Assembly (NCBI RefSeq): GCF_003026395.1
Contig: NZ_PYOO01000001.1
Coordinates: forward strand, 186,001 to 250,000
Direction: 5' to 3'
Source: Photobacterium iliopiscarium
Lineage (GTDB): Bacteria; Pseudomonadota; Gammaproteobacteria; Enterobacterales; Vibrionaceae
Length of the DNA stretch: 64,000 bases
Position 1 is the first letter of the stretch; the number at the start of each line of letters is the position of its first letter. The notes beneath the pieces were generated by a model. The model was not told the origin of the DNA and ran no database searches. It saw only the letters and a list, made by a program, of their open reading frames with translations. Shown piece by piece: positions 24,718 through 33,483 of the stretch. Position numbers and translations under genes: made by a program.

Positions 24718-26009
24718 AAATAGTCGCAGTTGTTCCAGCAAAAGGTAATAGTGATCGCATACCATCAAAAAACAGTCAATTACTTGATGGTAAGCCTTTA
24801 TTTATCAATATGTTAGAAAAACTAATAAAGTGTCCATCTATTGATGAGGTATGGCTTGATACTGATAGCGAGCAATTTATAGATATCGCTAGCGAGCTTC
24901 CTATTCACATCATGAAACGAGAACCTCAGCTAGCCAGTAACACAACCGATGGTAATGCTTTATTTTTAAATGAAGTTTCACATATTGATGCTGACATTTA
25001 TTTACAAGTACTATGCACAAGCCCATTTATTGAAATTAAAACCATTGAAGATACCTTAGCAACACTGATAAATAACCCAGCATATGACAGCGCCGTGATG
25101 GTAAAAAAAGAAAAACAATATTTATGGAATAATAACCAACCTAGTTATGATATTGAGCATATACCCAATAGTGTCGATCTGAATGATACGATCATAGAAA
25201 CCATGGGTATGTATATTATGTATCGTGACCATGCGCTTACATTAAAACGACGTATAGGTAATAATCCTTACCTTATCTACGCAACACCAATAGAAGCCAT
25301 TGATGTTAATTGGGCTGAAGATTTTCAACTAGCCAATCTCATTGCTGCTGGAATACGAGAACAAGAAAATCACTTATTACAAAATATTTCAGCATCAATA
25401 TCGAGTGCAATATTGTCAGATATATTAGATGAACTCGGTTACCCAAACCAAGTCATAAAAAAACTTAAACCTTATACCCCGACTAAAATTTTTGGCCGTG
25501 CGAAAACATTAAAGTTACGTAAAAAACACCAAGACGAATCACCCGCAGGTATTTACAATGCATTAAATACCTATAAATATATTGTCCCTAATGACATTAT
25601 TATTGTTGAAAATGAAATTTCAGATTATGCCTATTTTGGTGAATTAAATGCAAATCTAGCAATTAGAGCGGGAGCTATCGGAACCATTATTGATGGTGTC
25701 ACCCGTGACAGCCAGAATGTTGCAAACCTCAATTATCCTGTTTTTTCTAAAGGCTATAACTGCCAAGATGTTAAAAATAGAGCGGTGGTTGAACATTTCA
25801 ACAAAACAATTACGCTTGATAATGTAACTGTTGAGCCCAATTGTCTGGTCTATGCCGATAATGAAGGCATTGTTATTGTACCTCAACAAGTCGAACACCA
25901 AGTAATTGAACGGGCTCTTACACTCACTCGTAATGAGCGACATATTTTAAATGACATATCCAATGATATTCATGTTGATGAATTGGTGGCGAAATATGGC
26001 TTCTTCTAA
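24714..26009 (+). CDS. CMP-sugar cytidylyltransferase fused to an RraA-like domain
   Basis: A 431-residue two-domain protein. Residues 1-215 are a nucleotidyltransferase of the CMP-ulosonate (NeuA/KdsB) type: VPAKGNSDRIPSKN at 7-20 binds CTP, and IDVNWAEDF at 197-204 carries late metal ligands. Residues 225-431 are an RraA/HMG-aldolase-type domain: GRAKTLKL, GELNANLAI at 309-317, and IIDGVTRDSQ with Arg331-Asp332, the pair that binds substrate and Mg in pyruvate aldolases of this fold. It is translationally coupled to the arabinose-5-phosphate isomerase gene. Activation of a Kdo-like acid is inferred; the RraA domain could add an aldolase step or be structural. Confidence 0.82.
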   Translation: MKIVAVVPAKGNSDRIPSKNSQLLDGKPLFINMLEKLIKCPSIDEVWLDTDSEQFIDIASELPIHIMKREPQLASNTTDGNALFLNEVSHIDADIYLQVLCTSPFIEIKTIEDTLATLINNPAYDSAVMVKKEKQYLWNNNQPSYDIEHIPNSVDLNDTIIETMGMYIMYRDHALTLKRRIGNNPYLIYATPIEAIDVNWAEDFQLANLIAAGIREQENHLLQNISASISSAILSDILDELGYPNQVIKKLKPYTPTKIFGRAKTLKLRKKHQDESPAGIYNALNTYKYIVPNDIIIVENEISDYAYFGELNANLAIRAGAIGTIIDGVTRDSQNVANLNYPVFSKGYNCQDVKNRAVVEHFNKTITLDNVTVEPNCLVYADNEGIVIVPQQVEHQVIERALTLTRNERHILNDISNDIHVDELVAKYGFF

Positions 26010-27021
26010 TGCTCCTTTTTTTTCGATTGTAATACCGATCTACAACGTAGAAGAGTATCTATGTGATAGCTTAAAATCGGTATTAGTGCAAAGCTTCTCA
26101 AATTTTGAAGTGCTCATGGTTAACGATGGCAGTAAAGATAACAGCGTTAATATATGCAAACAATTTATAGAAAAAGATGATCGATTTCGGCTTATCGAGC
26201 AAGAAAACCGAGGCCTAAGTGGCGCTCGAAATACTGGTATTCGTCATGCTAAAGGCACGTTTATTGCTTTTTTAGATGGCGATGATTTGTGGCATAAAGA
26301 TAAGTTAAAAGCCCATTATTATTTACATCAATTAAATTCTGATGTGTCGATGAGTTATAGTCAATCGAAACTAATAAACATGGATAATAAATCCATTAAC
26401 CTACAACAGACGCCTAAAATAAATAACATCACAATCAGTGATCTTTATTGCCGAAATCCTGTCGGCAATGGATCATCAGCCGTGATTAAAACAGTCGTCT
26501 TAAAAAAAATTGGCTTTTATTGTCAAAAACACCATTCTGATATGCAATTTTTTGATGAATCATTAACCCAATCTGAAGATATTGAATGTTGGATGCGGCT
26601 ATTTACCATCACAAATCTAAAAATGAAAGGATTAGCTTATCCACTAACTGTCTATCGAATAAATATTCAAGGATTATCGTCTGATTATAAAAAACAACTC
26701 TTAAATTGGTTAAAAATGAACACTAAAGTACGAAACTATAACCCCAATCTAATTAAACAATATAGACATAAAGCACTCGCTTATCAGTTACGATATATTT
26801 CACGTTGGGCTATAATAAAAAACAAAAAGAAAGAATCTATTTGTTACATATTTAAAGCTATACGGATCTATCCTAATATATTAATTGAAGAGCCAACGAG
26901 AACAATTGTTACTTTAGGATCTAGTCTACTCCTAATTATATTACCTAAGACGGTTTTTCATCGTCTCTTCACTTTCGCACAACAAAAGCTTGGCCGTTAT
27001 CTTCAAAGTCAATCGCATTAA
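25996..27021 (+). CDS. family 2 glycosyltransferase
   Basis: The 341-residue product has an inverting GT-A (GT2) domain: FFSIVIPIYNVEEYL at the start, LMVNDGSKDNS, ENRGLSGARNTG, and the metal-binding FLDGDDLWH. C-terminal hydrophobic stretches (from about 300) suggest membrane association. Such enzymes add one sugar to the lipid-linked repeat unit in the cytoplasm. The start at 25996 overlaps the end of the fusion gene by 14 bases. The 3' end overlaps the convergent O-antigen ligase-like gene by 53 bases, so both terminate inside each other. Confidence 0.85.
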   Translation: MASSNAPFFSIVIPIYNVEEYLCDSLKSVLVQSFSNFEVLMVNDGSKDNSVNICKQFIEKDDRFRLIEQENRGLSGARNTGIRHAKGTFIAFLDGDDLWHKDKLKAHYYLHQLNSDVSMSYSQSKLINMDNKSINLQQTPKINNITISDLYCRNPVGNGSSAVIKTVVLKKIGFYCQKHHSDMQFFDESLTQSEDIECWMRLFTITNLKMKGLAYPLTVYRINIQGLSSDYKKQLLNWLKMNTKVRNYNPNLIKQYRHKALAYQLRYISRWAIIKNKKKESICYIFKAIRIYPNILIEEPTRTIVTLGSSLLLIILPKTVFHRLFTFAQQKLGRYLQSQSH

Positions 27022-28273
27022 GATCACAGCGATAAGAACATGCTCTTAATGACATTCCAATAAACAACCATCCAGGCCACATCAAATACGATAATATTTC
27101 AATATTTTCAGTAAATGAATACATAAAGAAAATAAGAATAACAAAAAAACCAGATAGATAATCACGCTTATAAAAACTCTTAAAAAACAGATAGACAGTA
27201 GTTATTACTAACGGAATAACATAAAGCAACAAACCTATAATTCCTTTTATAAACAGTAACCCAATAAATGCATTATGACTGCCTATTGGCATAAATTGAA
27301 CAATATGAGGTCCTCGTTCAACATTTCCATGCCCAAACCAAAAGGATTCATTATACCAACGATATAAACCGATATCATTTAATGTCTGTCTTATCATGCT
27401 AGATTTTGAACGCATATTATTTATATAATTGATTGAATCTACTACCCCTCCAATTATTTCCTCCGAAAAAACCCCAAAGATCAAAATAGAAACAAGCATC
27501 ATAGCTAAAATATAAATAACATCAAAAAAATAACTAACAAAATAAACAAATAATAATATGAGTAATATTATTACTCCAGCTCTAGATTCAGATAACAATA
27601 TCAAGGTTATAGAAGAAAAAATAGCAATATATTTTAACCGATCAGAATCTCTTGGTAAAATAATTGATAGTGCTAATAATGCATAAAATGCTAAGGCTGG
27701 TGACCATGGTGCAAATAATTGCCATCGAGGTAAACCCGTATTTAAATCGTTCCAGTATAACCACACTTTAAAAAATTGCTCCCCTCCACCTCCTAATATT
27801 TTCAAAGGTGAAATATAAAGCAACGTTGGAAAATCAAGAAAAGCCACAATAATAAGAAGTGGTGATATTAATAAACTTTGCCATAATATATTAATTACCG
27901 CTTGTTGTAATATATAATACCTTATAGGTAAAATAGCACCGATAAAAATAAAAACACCAATTAATGCCCATCCTTTAGCCCAACCAATCGTTGATTTTAT
28001 TGTCATTAAGAGACTATGACCAGTATTAAACGATCCAATAACAACAACAATTTCAATCAATAATATTGAAAACAACCAAAGCATTGCTAAATAATTAATT
28101 TCAACTCTATTATTAAGCATAATCATTACTGCATGGTATAATAAAAACCAACCTAAAACAGGTCCGACTAAATATAATCCACCAAGTAAATACAATGGAT
28201 AAGTAAGCACTATAGTGTAATATATTATTTTTTCATCTATATTTTTAAATGTTGTTTTTTGTAAAATAGACAT
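26969..28273 (-). CDS. O-antigen ligase/polymerase-like membrane protein
   Basis: The 434-residue protein has about 11-12 hydrophobic helices and the Wzy_C/O-antigen ligase hallmark. An Arg-containing stretch, SESRAGVIILLIL, is followed by a large periplasmic loop (about 260-325), and then PIGSHNAFIGLLFIKGIIG. Enzymes of this type either polymerise undecaprenyl-linked repeat units (Wzy) or ligate glycans to lipid A core (WaaL); sequence alone does not decide. As the only such gene in the locus, polymerase is the likelier role. It overlaps the Wzz-like gene by 37 bases at its 5' end. An ATG at 28288 is an alternative start. Confidence 0.8.
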   Translation of the reverse strand: MSILQKTTFKNIDEKIIYYTIVLTYPLYLLGGLYLVGPVLGWFLLYHAVMIMLNNRVEINYLAMLWLFSILLIEIVVVIGSFNTGHSLLMTIKSTIGWAKGWALIGVFIFIGAILPIRYYILQQAVINILWQSLLISPLLIIVAFLDFPTLLYISPLKILGGGGEQFFKVWLYWNDLNTGLPRWQLFAPWSPALAFYALLALSIILPRDSDRLKYIAIFSSITLILLSESRAGVIILLILLFVYFVSYFFDVIYILAMMLVSILIFGVFSEEIIGGVVDSINYINNMRSKSSMIRQTLNDIGLYRWYNESFWFGHGNVERGPHIVQFMPIGSHNAFIGLLFIKGIIGLLLYVIPLVITTVYLFFKSFYKRDYLSGFFVILIFFMYSFTENIEILSYLMWPGWLFIGMSLRACSYRCDLNAIDFEDNGQAFVVRK

Positions 28274-29562
28274 AAAATAACAATCCAAATAATAGTTGCA
28301 ACAATTCCGATAATAATAATTATTATATGCGTGTATTTTCCTTTTTCATTTACTATTTTAGCCTTTTCCCATAACTGAATGTCTGGATAAATATATTCAG
28401 CATCATCAATATAAGCTTGCTCATTACTTAATTTAGAAAAATATATAGCCTCATGGAGTTCTAGCTTTTTAGTTAACATTTCTAATTGATTTTGTTTATC
28501 TAACATCTCTATTAATGTATTTTTTAATGTTTTTATCTCAATATCAATTTGATTAAATTCATTCACTACTGTTTGATATTCTATTTTGTTTATCACATAA
28601 ATTTTAAATATTTCAGAACGTTCATCAATATCTATATTCAGAATTAATCTTTTTGTATTATTGTCATTTAAGCCTTTATTTAAAAAAGACAGTCTATTAT
28701 TTATATTGTTTGTTAATTGGCGATATTCTTCTTTTATATTTTTAAAGTCAGGATTATTCGCCCCACTAACCGCAGCTAATAATGACAGTTTTGATGATAC
28801 TTCTGCTCTTTCTTGATACAGTCGCTTTAAAATATAATCTGAATTAATATATAGTGCCAATGATGCTTCTTCTGCTGTTAATTTTAAAACGTGTTCAAAC
28901 TGTTCTAGTTTTGTTCTTAATGATATAAGTTCAATTTTCTTATTACGAAAAACATCATCAAGCTTAAATATTTTTTCAGAATAATAGTCATTAGAATTAT
29001 CATGTAATAGATTATATTCAACCCTAATGTTTTTTATTTTTTCTGTTAACAAGTCTATCTCAACTTTAGAATTATCAATTTTATTTTTATTAGATATATT
29101 TCTAAACTCAATATATTTAGTTCTATGATCTTCTATTTTATTATTTAAGTTATATAATAATGAATCTAACATTAATACCAAGTTTTTCTTATGATCACTA
29201 ATCATAGATATTTTAATTAATGGTGTTTGAGGTACGTTCGTAATTTTTGGAGCAGGGATATTAACTAATAGTAAATCAAGATCATGAGCAATGCCAGCTC
29301 TTAATTCACTACTCATGATAATCTCTTTATATGTTTCCTTTGGATCTATTTTCATATTAGAAAAAATAGATTTATTATTCGTTGTCATCTCACCAATACT
29401 TAATAACTTTAGCCGTGTATCTGATTGAGAAGATGGGAAAATAATCGTTAATCGACCTTCATATTTATTTTTTAATACTAAAGATCCAAGAAGTACTCCC
29501 CAAATAAAAGTAAAACCTATAATTAAAAACAAAATATTATATTTTAATGCTTTAATCACCAT
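28237..29562 (-). CDS. Wzz/PCP-type chain-length determinant protein
   Basis: The 441-residue product has membrane helices at both ends (NILFLIIGFTFIWGVLLGSL at about 9-28 and IIIIIIGIVATIIWIVILCL near 410-430) around a large periplasmic region. That region is dominated by coiled coil (about 165-390), as in polysaccharide co-polymerases. Such proteins set the length of the polymer made by Wzy. There is no cytoplasmic tyrosine kinase domain, and no wzc kinase or wzb phosphatase gene in the locus. The start overlaps the end of the Wza-like gene (ATGGTGA), indicating coupling. Base composition is extremely AT-rich. Confidence 0.8.
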   Translation of the reverse strand: MVIKALKYNILFLIIGFTFIWGVLLGSLVLKNKYEGRLTIIFPSSQSDTRLKLLSIGEMTTNNKSIFSNMKIDPKETYKEIIMSSELRAGIAHDLDLLLVNIPAPKITNVPQTPLIKISMISDHKKNLVLMLDSLLYNLNNKIEDHRTKYIEFRNISNKNKIDNSKVEIDLLTEKIKNIRVEYNLLHDNSNDYYSEKIFKLDDVFRNKKIELISLRTKLEQFEHVLKLTAEEASLALYINSDYILKRLYQERAEVSSKLSLLAAVSGANNPDFKNIKEEYRQLTNNINNRLSFLNKGLNDNNTKRLILNIDIDERSEIFKIYVINKIEYQTVVNEFNQIDIEIKTLKNTLIEMLDKQNQLEMLTKKLELHEAIYFSKLSNEQAYIDDAEYIYPDIQLWEKAKIVNEKGKYTHIIIIIIGIVATIIWIVILCLFYKKQHLKI

Positions 29563-30722
29563 CCTATTAGTCCATGCATAAGAGTAATTGGCAATAATGT
29601 TTCAGTTAATGACTTAATAATCGCCAAATAATTTGTCATACCTGAATCATAACAAGCCATCTTGTCTCCATTCATTAAATAAGGATTATAATGTGGGTTA
29701 TTTCTATATTTAATTAAATCATATGTACTAATTTTTAATGCCACTAAATTATCATTATTATTAAGTGATGTTATTAATAAAACACCCCGATCACTATTTG
29801 TTGACTCAGTTCCTCCCATACAATTAGCCCCAAAGGCTGCATCGATAAGCCGAGATCCATAAGGCATCTCTCTCGTATCCCGATTAATATTACTTAAGTT
29901 ATTATTTTCTGCGGGAATTGTTGTATTAGATAAGAATAATTTAATACCAATTGGCGTTATCTTTGAAACTCGAATTAAATCAGCATCAACACATAATGAA
30001 GATCCGATATAAATTTCATCACCGTTGGCTAAAGGAATATCTTTAAAGCCACCATCGCTTAAAACGCCATTAAGATCAATTGAATAACTAATACCATTAC
30101 GCACTAATCTGACATTTTTTATATCAGCAGTCGGTTTTATTCCTCCGGCTAGTTTAATCGCTAAAGTAAGCATCTTATCCTCTGTATGAGAAATACCTAA
30201 ATCTTTGTAATGGTTTAATAGCGGATCATTTTTATTTATAATAATAAAACCAGGTTTAAAAACCTCACCATTAACTTTTATTGAAATCGGAGCATATTTT
30301 ATAACAGTGATGATAGGATAAAAACTGCTCTTTTTGAAAATATCATTAGCTATATAAGAAGATAATATCTTTTCATTTAGTTCATCAATAGATAGCCCTT
30401 CAGCCTGTATCGGGGCAATCCATGGTAAATAAATATTGCCATTTGATTTAATTATATAATTTTTAGATAATGTAACATTATTAAGAATATTAATATTTAA
30501 CACATCACCTGACGATAATATTTCATTTTTATTCGAAATCTTATCTACATTATTATTAATATTTCCATATATATTACTATTTGTATATTCTTGGTCTGAA
30601 TTATAGTTACAATTTTCATTGCAATAATTTAAACAATTAGTTGAACTATAACTGTCTATTGTCTGTCTATTACCACAGCCTAAGAGCATGCCAATTATTA
30701 ATAAAATAGTAATATATTTCAT
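29556..30722 (-). CDS. Wza-like polysaccharide export lipoprotein
   Basis: The 388-residue product has a lipoprotein signal with lipobox MLLGC (Cys near 16). An unusual low-complexity Asn/Tyr/Ser/Cys-rich stretch follows (TNCLNYCNENCNYNSDQEY and onward to about 65), then the polysaccharide-export domain (LSSGDVLNINILNN, YIIKSNGNIYLPWIAPI) and SLBB-like beta-grasp repeats (INGEV-type, LANGDEIYIG). It should form the outer-membrane export channel. It is close in size to E. coli Wza (379), but the Cys-rich insert after the acylation site is not part of typical Wza. Start and stop overlap both neighbours in the minus-strand operon. Confidence 0.82.
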   Translation of the reverse strand: MKYITILLIIGMLLGCGNRQTIDSYSSTNCLNYCNENCNYNSDQEYTNSNIYGNINNNVDKISNKNEILSSGDVLNINILNNVTLSKNYIIKSNGNIYLPWIAPIQAEGLSIDELNEKILSSYIANDIFKKSSFYPIITVIKYAPISIKVNGEVFKPGFIIINKNDPLLNHYKDLGISHTEDKMLTLAIKLAGGIKPTADIKNVRLVRNGISYSIDLNGVLSDGGFKDIPLANGDEIYIGSSLCVDADLIRVSKITPIGIKLFLSNTTIPAENNNLSNINRDTREMPYGSRLIDAAFGANCMGGTESTNSDRGVLLITSLNNNDNLVALKISTYDLIKYRNNPHYNPYLMNGDKMACYDSGMTNYLAIIKSLTETLLPITLMHGLIGW

Positions 30723-32512
30723 TACATAGCCCCTCTAGCACTATATACTGCTGGAATAGTTTTTATTAAAATAGTTAAATCGAGCATTATCGTTCGAGTC
30801 ATCACATAGTTTAAGTCTAGCTCAAATTGCTTTTTGCATGATAACTCAGAGCGACCAGATATTTGCCATAACCCGGTCATTCCCGGTTTAACGAGCAAGC
30901 GTAATTTATGGACTTGAGTATATTTTTCAACTTCTTCGTCTAGAGCAGGTCGCGGCCCAACCAGTTTCATTTCACCTTTTAATACATTAAGAAATTGAGG
31001 GATCTCATCAACAGAAAACTTTCTTAACCAAAATCCAATTTTTGTTATTCTTGGGTCTGATTTGTTTTTATATCTGATTCCATCACTCACATACCGTTTA
31101 AATTCTTCTTCTTCTAAAATAATATCACTGTCCATTGTTGTATATTTATACATAATGAACCGTTGACCATTTTTCCCAACTCTTACCTGCTTAAAGATTG
31201 GATTTCTTCGTTCTGTAATAAATAATAAACAGTACAAAATAATATGGAAGGGTGCCCATATAATAAGTGCAATAAAAGAGATAACTACATCAATAGTTCG
31301 AGAACAAACATTCAAACAAAACATTCGAATATCTAATGCATGTGATACATTCCAAAAAATAAAGTTAGCGTTACCTACAATATACCGGTTCCATAACCTT
31401 TTTGGTTCTTGATATAATCTATATAACCATTCAAAACCAACCTGTCTAATCAATAGAGGCGCACGTTGTACTTTCCCTGCATAAAAATCAAACATCCCTC
31501 CCACACAAATAACAATATTAACTGATAAATATTTATAATTATCAACAACCCATTGTTCTTGTAGGGGTGATCCAAATCCAACAAATAAAATTTGAGCTTT
31601 TGATTTATTAATATAATCAATAACTAATTTATCTTCATTAAAAAAACCATGATGGCTGCCCGCAACGTTTAAATTAGGATACACATTCTTAAATTTAGCG
31701 AGTGCATTTTTTGAAATATCCCCTTCACCGCCAAGAAAAAATACTGACCAATTTTCTTGTGCTGCTAATTCTAAAATTTTAGGACTAAAATCGGTACCAT
31801 TGATATTATCACCAGGCAAAATACCTTTAAGTTTTAACGCCCATTTAAGTCCAACCCCATCGGGTAGTACTAAATTAAATTTAGCTAAGTTTTTACGGTA
31901 CTTATCGCTATCTTTAAGCTTATTTAAACAGTCAGCATTAACATAACCAATTAGGCTTGGGTTTTTTTTAGGTATTGCGACAATCAATTGTTTAATTATA
32001 TTTAATGCTATACTTTGTTGACCATTAAAGACCTCAATACCAAACCATTTTATTCGCTGATTAATGGGCTTATGTGTCACTTTAAACAATAAAGAATACG
32101 CATATAACAGCGGATATATCATCTTTTTCCACCAGTACATCTTCAATTCCATATCATCACTTAAATGATGATATTCCGGTGGAGTAATGCCTAAATTTTC
32201 ATGTATATCTCGTGCAGAAAAAGCACCTACAGACTTATTGTCACTACTATAAGCAATTTTTGGCGAAAATCCGATAAGATGTAATTCGCCTCTTACAACT
32301 GCCAATAATCTCGCCAATCGACTGGTTTGACAAAAACGATAATCAAACCCACAGCAATATTCATATCGACTTAATAATCGTCCACAATGATTATAGTTTT
32401 GAATTGCATAACAAACCCATACTGGAAAACTAACTACACTGTATAGCAATGCAATTAAACGATCGAGTAAGGATACATCCACTATCATCACTCTACTCAT
32501 CACTCTATTCAT
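30722..32512 (-). CDS. WecG/TagA glycosyltransferase fused to initiating sugar transferase
   Basis: A 596-residue protein with three parts. Residues 1-100 resemble a collapsed polyprenyl-phosphate sugar transferase (helix LLDRLIALLYSVVSFPVW, then VVRGELHLIGFSPK), but the catalytic Asp-Glu pair is absent. Residues 165-380 are a GT26 WecG/TagA/CpsF domain (LPDGVGL, GTDFSP, FVGFGSPLQEQW, GGMFDFYAGKVQRAP). Residues 400-596 are a complete WcaJ/WbaP-type phosphoglycosyl transferase with VGKNGQRF and SVDEIPQFLNVLKGEMKL (Asp502-Glu503). The C-terminal domain should load the first sugar-phosphate on undecaprenyl phosphate and the GT26 domain add the second. It is first in its operon, 24 bases from a divergent gene. 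Confidence 0.85.
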   Translation of the reverse strand: MNRVMSRVMIVDVSLLDRLIALLYSVVSFPVWVCYAIQNYNHCGRLLSRYEYCCGFDYRFCQTSRLARLLAVVRGELHLIGFSPKIAYSSDNKSVGAFSARDIHENLGITPPEYHHLSDDMELKMYWWKKMIYPLLYAYSLLFKVTHKPINQRIKWFGIEVFNGQQSIALNIIKQLIVAIPKKNPSLIGYVNADCLNKLKDSDKYRKNLAKFNLVLPDGVGLKWALKLKGILPGDNINGTDFSPKILELAAQENWSVFFLGGEGDISKNALAKFKNVYPNLNVAGSHHGFFNEDKLVIDYINKSKAQILFVGFGSPLQEQWVVDNYKYLSVNIVICVGGMFDFYAGKVQRAPLLIRQVGFEWLYRLYQEPKRLWNRYIVGNANFIFWNVSHALDIRMFCLNVCSRTIDVVISFIALIIWAPFHIILYCLLFITERRNPIFKQVRVGKNGQRFIMYKYTTMDSDIILEEEEFKRYVSDGIRYKNKSDPRITKIGFWLRKFSVDEIPQFLNVLKGEMKLVGPRPALDEEVEKYTQVHKLRLLVKPGMTGLWQISGRSELSCKKQFELDLNYVMTRTIMLDLTILIKTIPAVYSARGAM

Positions 32513-32536
32513 AACGCTACCTATGGATAATAATTA

Positions 32537-33400
32537 ATGAAAATACAATGTGTTATATTTAACTATAATCTTCCAGAGCAAGCAGATGAGACGTACAACA
32601 TTCTAATTAAGAATAACTTCTCTCCAGATCACATCATTGTTGTTGATAATGGTTCAGATAAAGCGCCACCAGCACTTTCAACCAATTTATCACTGCCTTT
32701 TAATGTCCGTTTTTCTGGGCAAGCAAACACGACGCTCAAATTTCTTATGACTTATCGTCCTTCTGATTACTATTTATTGATAACGACCAGTGCTGGACTT
32801 GATCCAACGCTTAACTACCTGTCCATTTGTAATCACGTTATTGATGAGCTATCAGGATCTTTTGGTGTTGCGATGGCCTCTCTTATCGGTGGTGAAACTG
32901 AAACCATCAGTCCAGAACAATCTCACCAAGATCTAACCCATCACAACATACCTTATCGTTCTGTCTATTCCGCTCAACCTATTATGACTCTAGTTTCGCA
33001 CCAGCTTTTATCTATCTGTTACAAAAAACATGCCGCTTATTTCAATACTGACTTAAAAAGGGGACACGGTATCGATATTGAGCTTCAGCACATAGCGTTA
33101 AATAATGGATTAACTGCTGTTGTATCACGTGATCTATGGGTACATTGGAAGACAAATCAAGTACATAAATTAAATCTTGCGGATGAATCAGCGTATGAAT
33201 ATCGCTGCCAAGCACAGGCAGAGATGGAAAAATGCTTTGCAAAAAGATATGGCGAGCAATGGGAAAAACAATTTAGGTCGCAATTTGCAAACATAACTGG
33301 TTCAAAAATAAAAATAACGACACGAAGTCGATACAAATTCGCATCCTTACGACAGTTATGGTATCGAATAAAATTGTTTTTTTTCAAATTTAGAAAATAA
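32537..33400 (+). CDS. GT2-like glycosyltransferase
   Basis: The 287-residue product begins like a GT-A enzyme (MKIQCVIFNYNLPEQADET, IIVVDNGSD). A possible acceptor-site region has KRGHGIDIELQHIALNNG near residue 180 and DLWVHWKTNQVHKLN near 205. The usual DxD is not obvious, so assignment to GT2 is moderate. The C terminus is very basic (KIKITTRSRYKFASLRQLW), fitting membrane attachment. It probably adds a sugar of the repeat unit. Its start codon is 24 bases from the divergent fusion gene, and 83 bases separate it from the flippase gene. Confidence 0.65.
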   Translation: MKIQCVIFNYNLPEQADETYNILIKNNFSPDHIIVVDNGSDKAPPALSTNLSLPFNVRFSGQANTTLKFLMTYRPSDYYLLITTSAGLDPTLNYLSICNHVIDELSGSFGVAMASLIGGETETISPEQSHQDLTHHNIPYRSVYSAQPIMTLVSHQLLSICYKKHAAYFNTDLKRGHGIDIELQHIALNNGLTAVVSRDLWVHWKTNQVHKLNLADESAYEYRCQAQAEMEKCFAKRYGEQWEKQFRSQFANITGSKIKITTRSRYKFASLRQLWYRIKLFFFKFRK

Positions 33401-33483
33401 ATTAAATAATGCTTTTTTTGGTATTAATATTGCTTGATATTAGTATTGTAAAAACAAGAAATCATATAAGAATAGGATATTCT

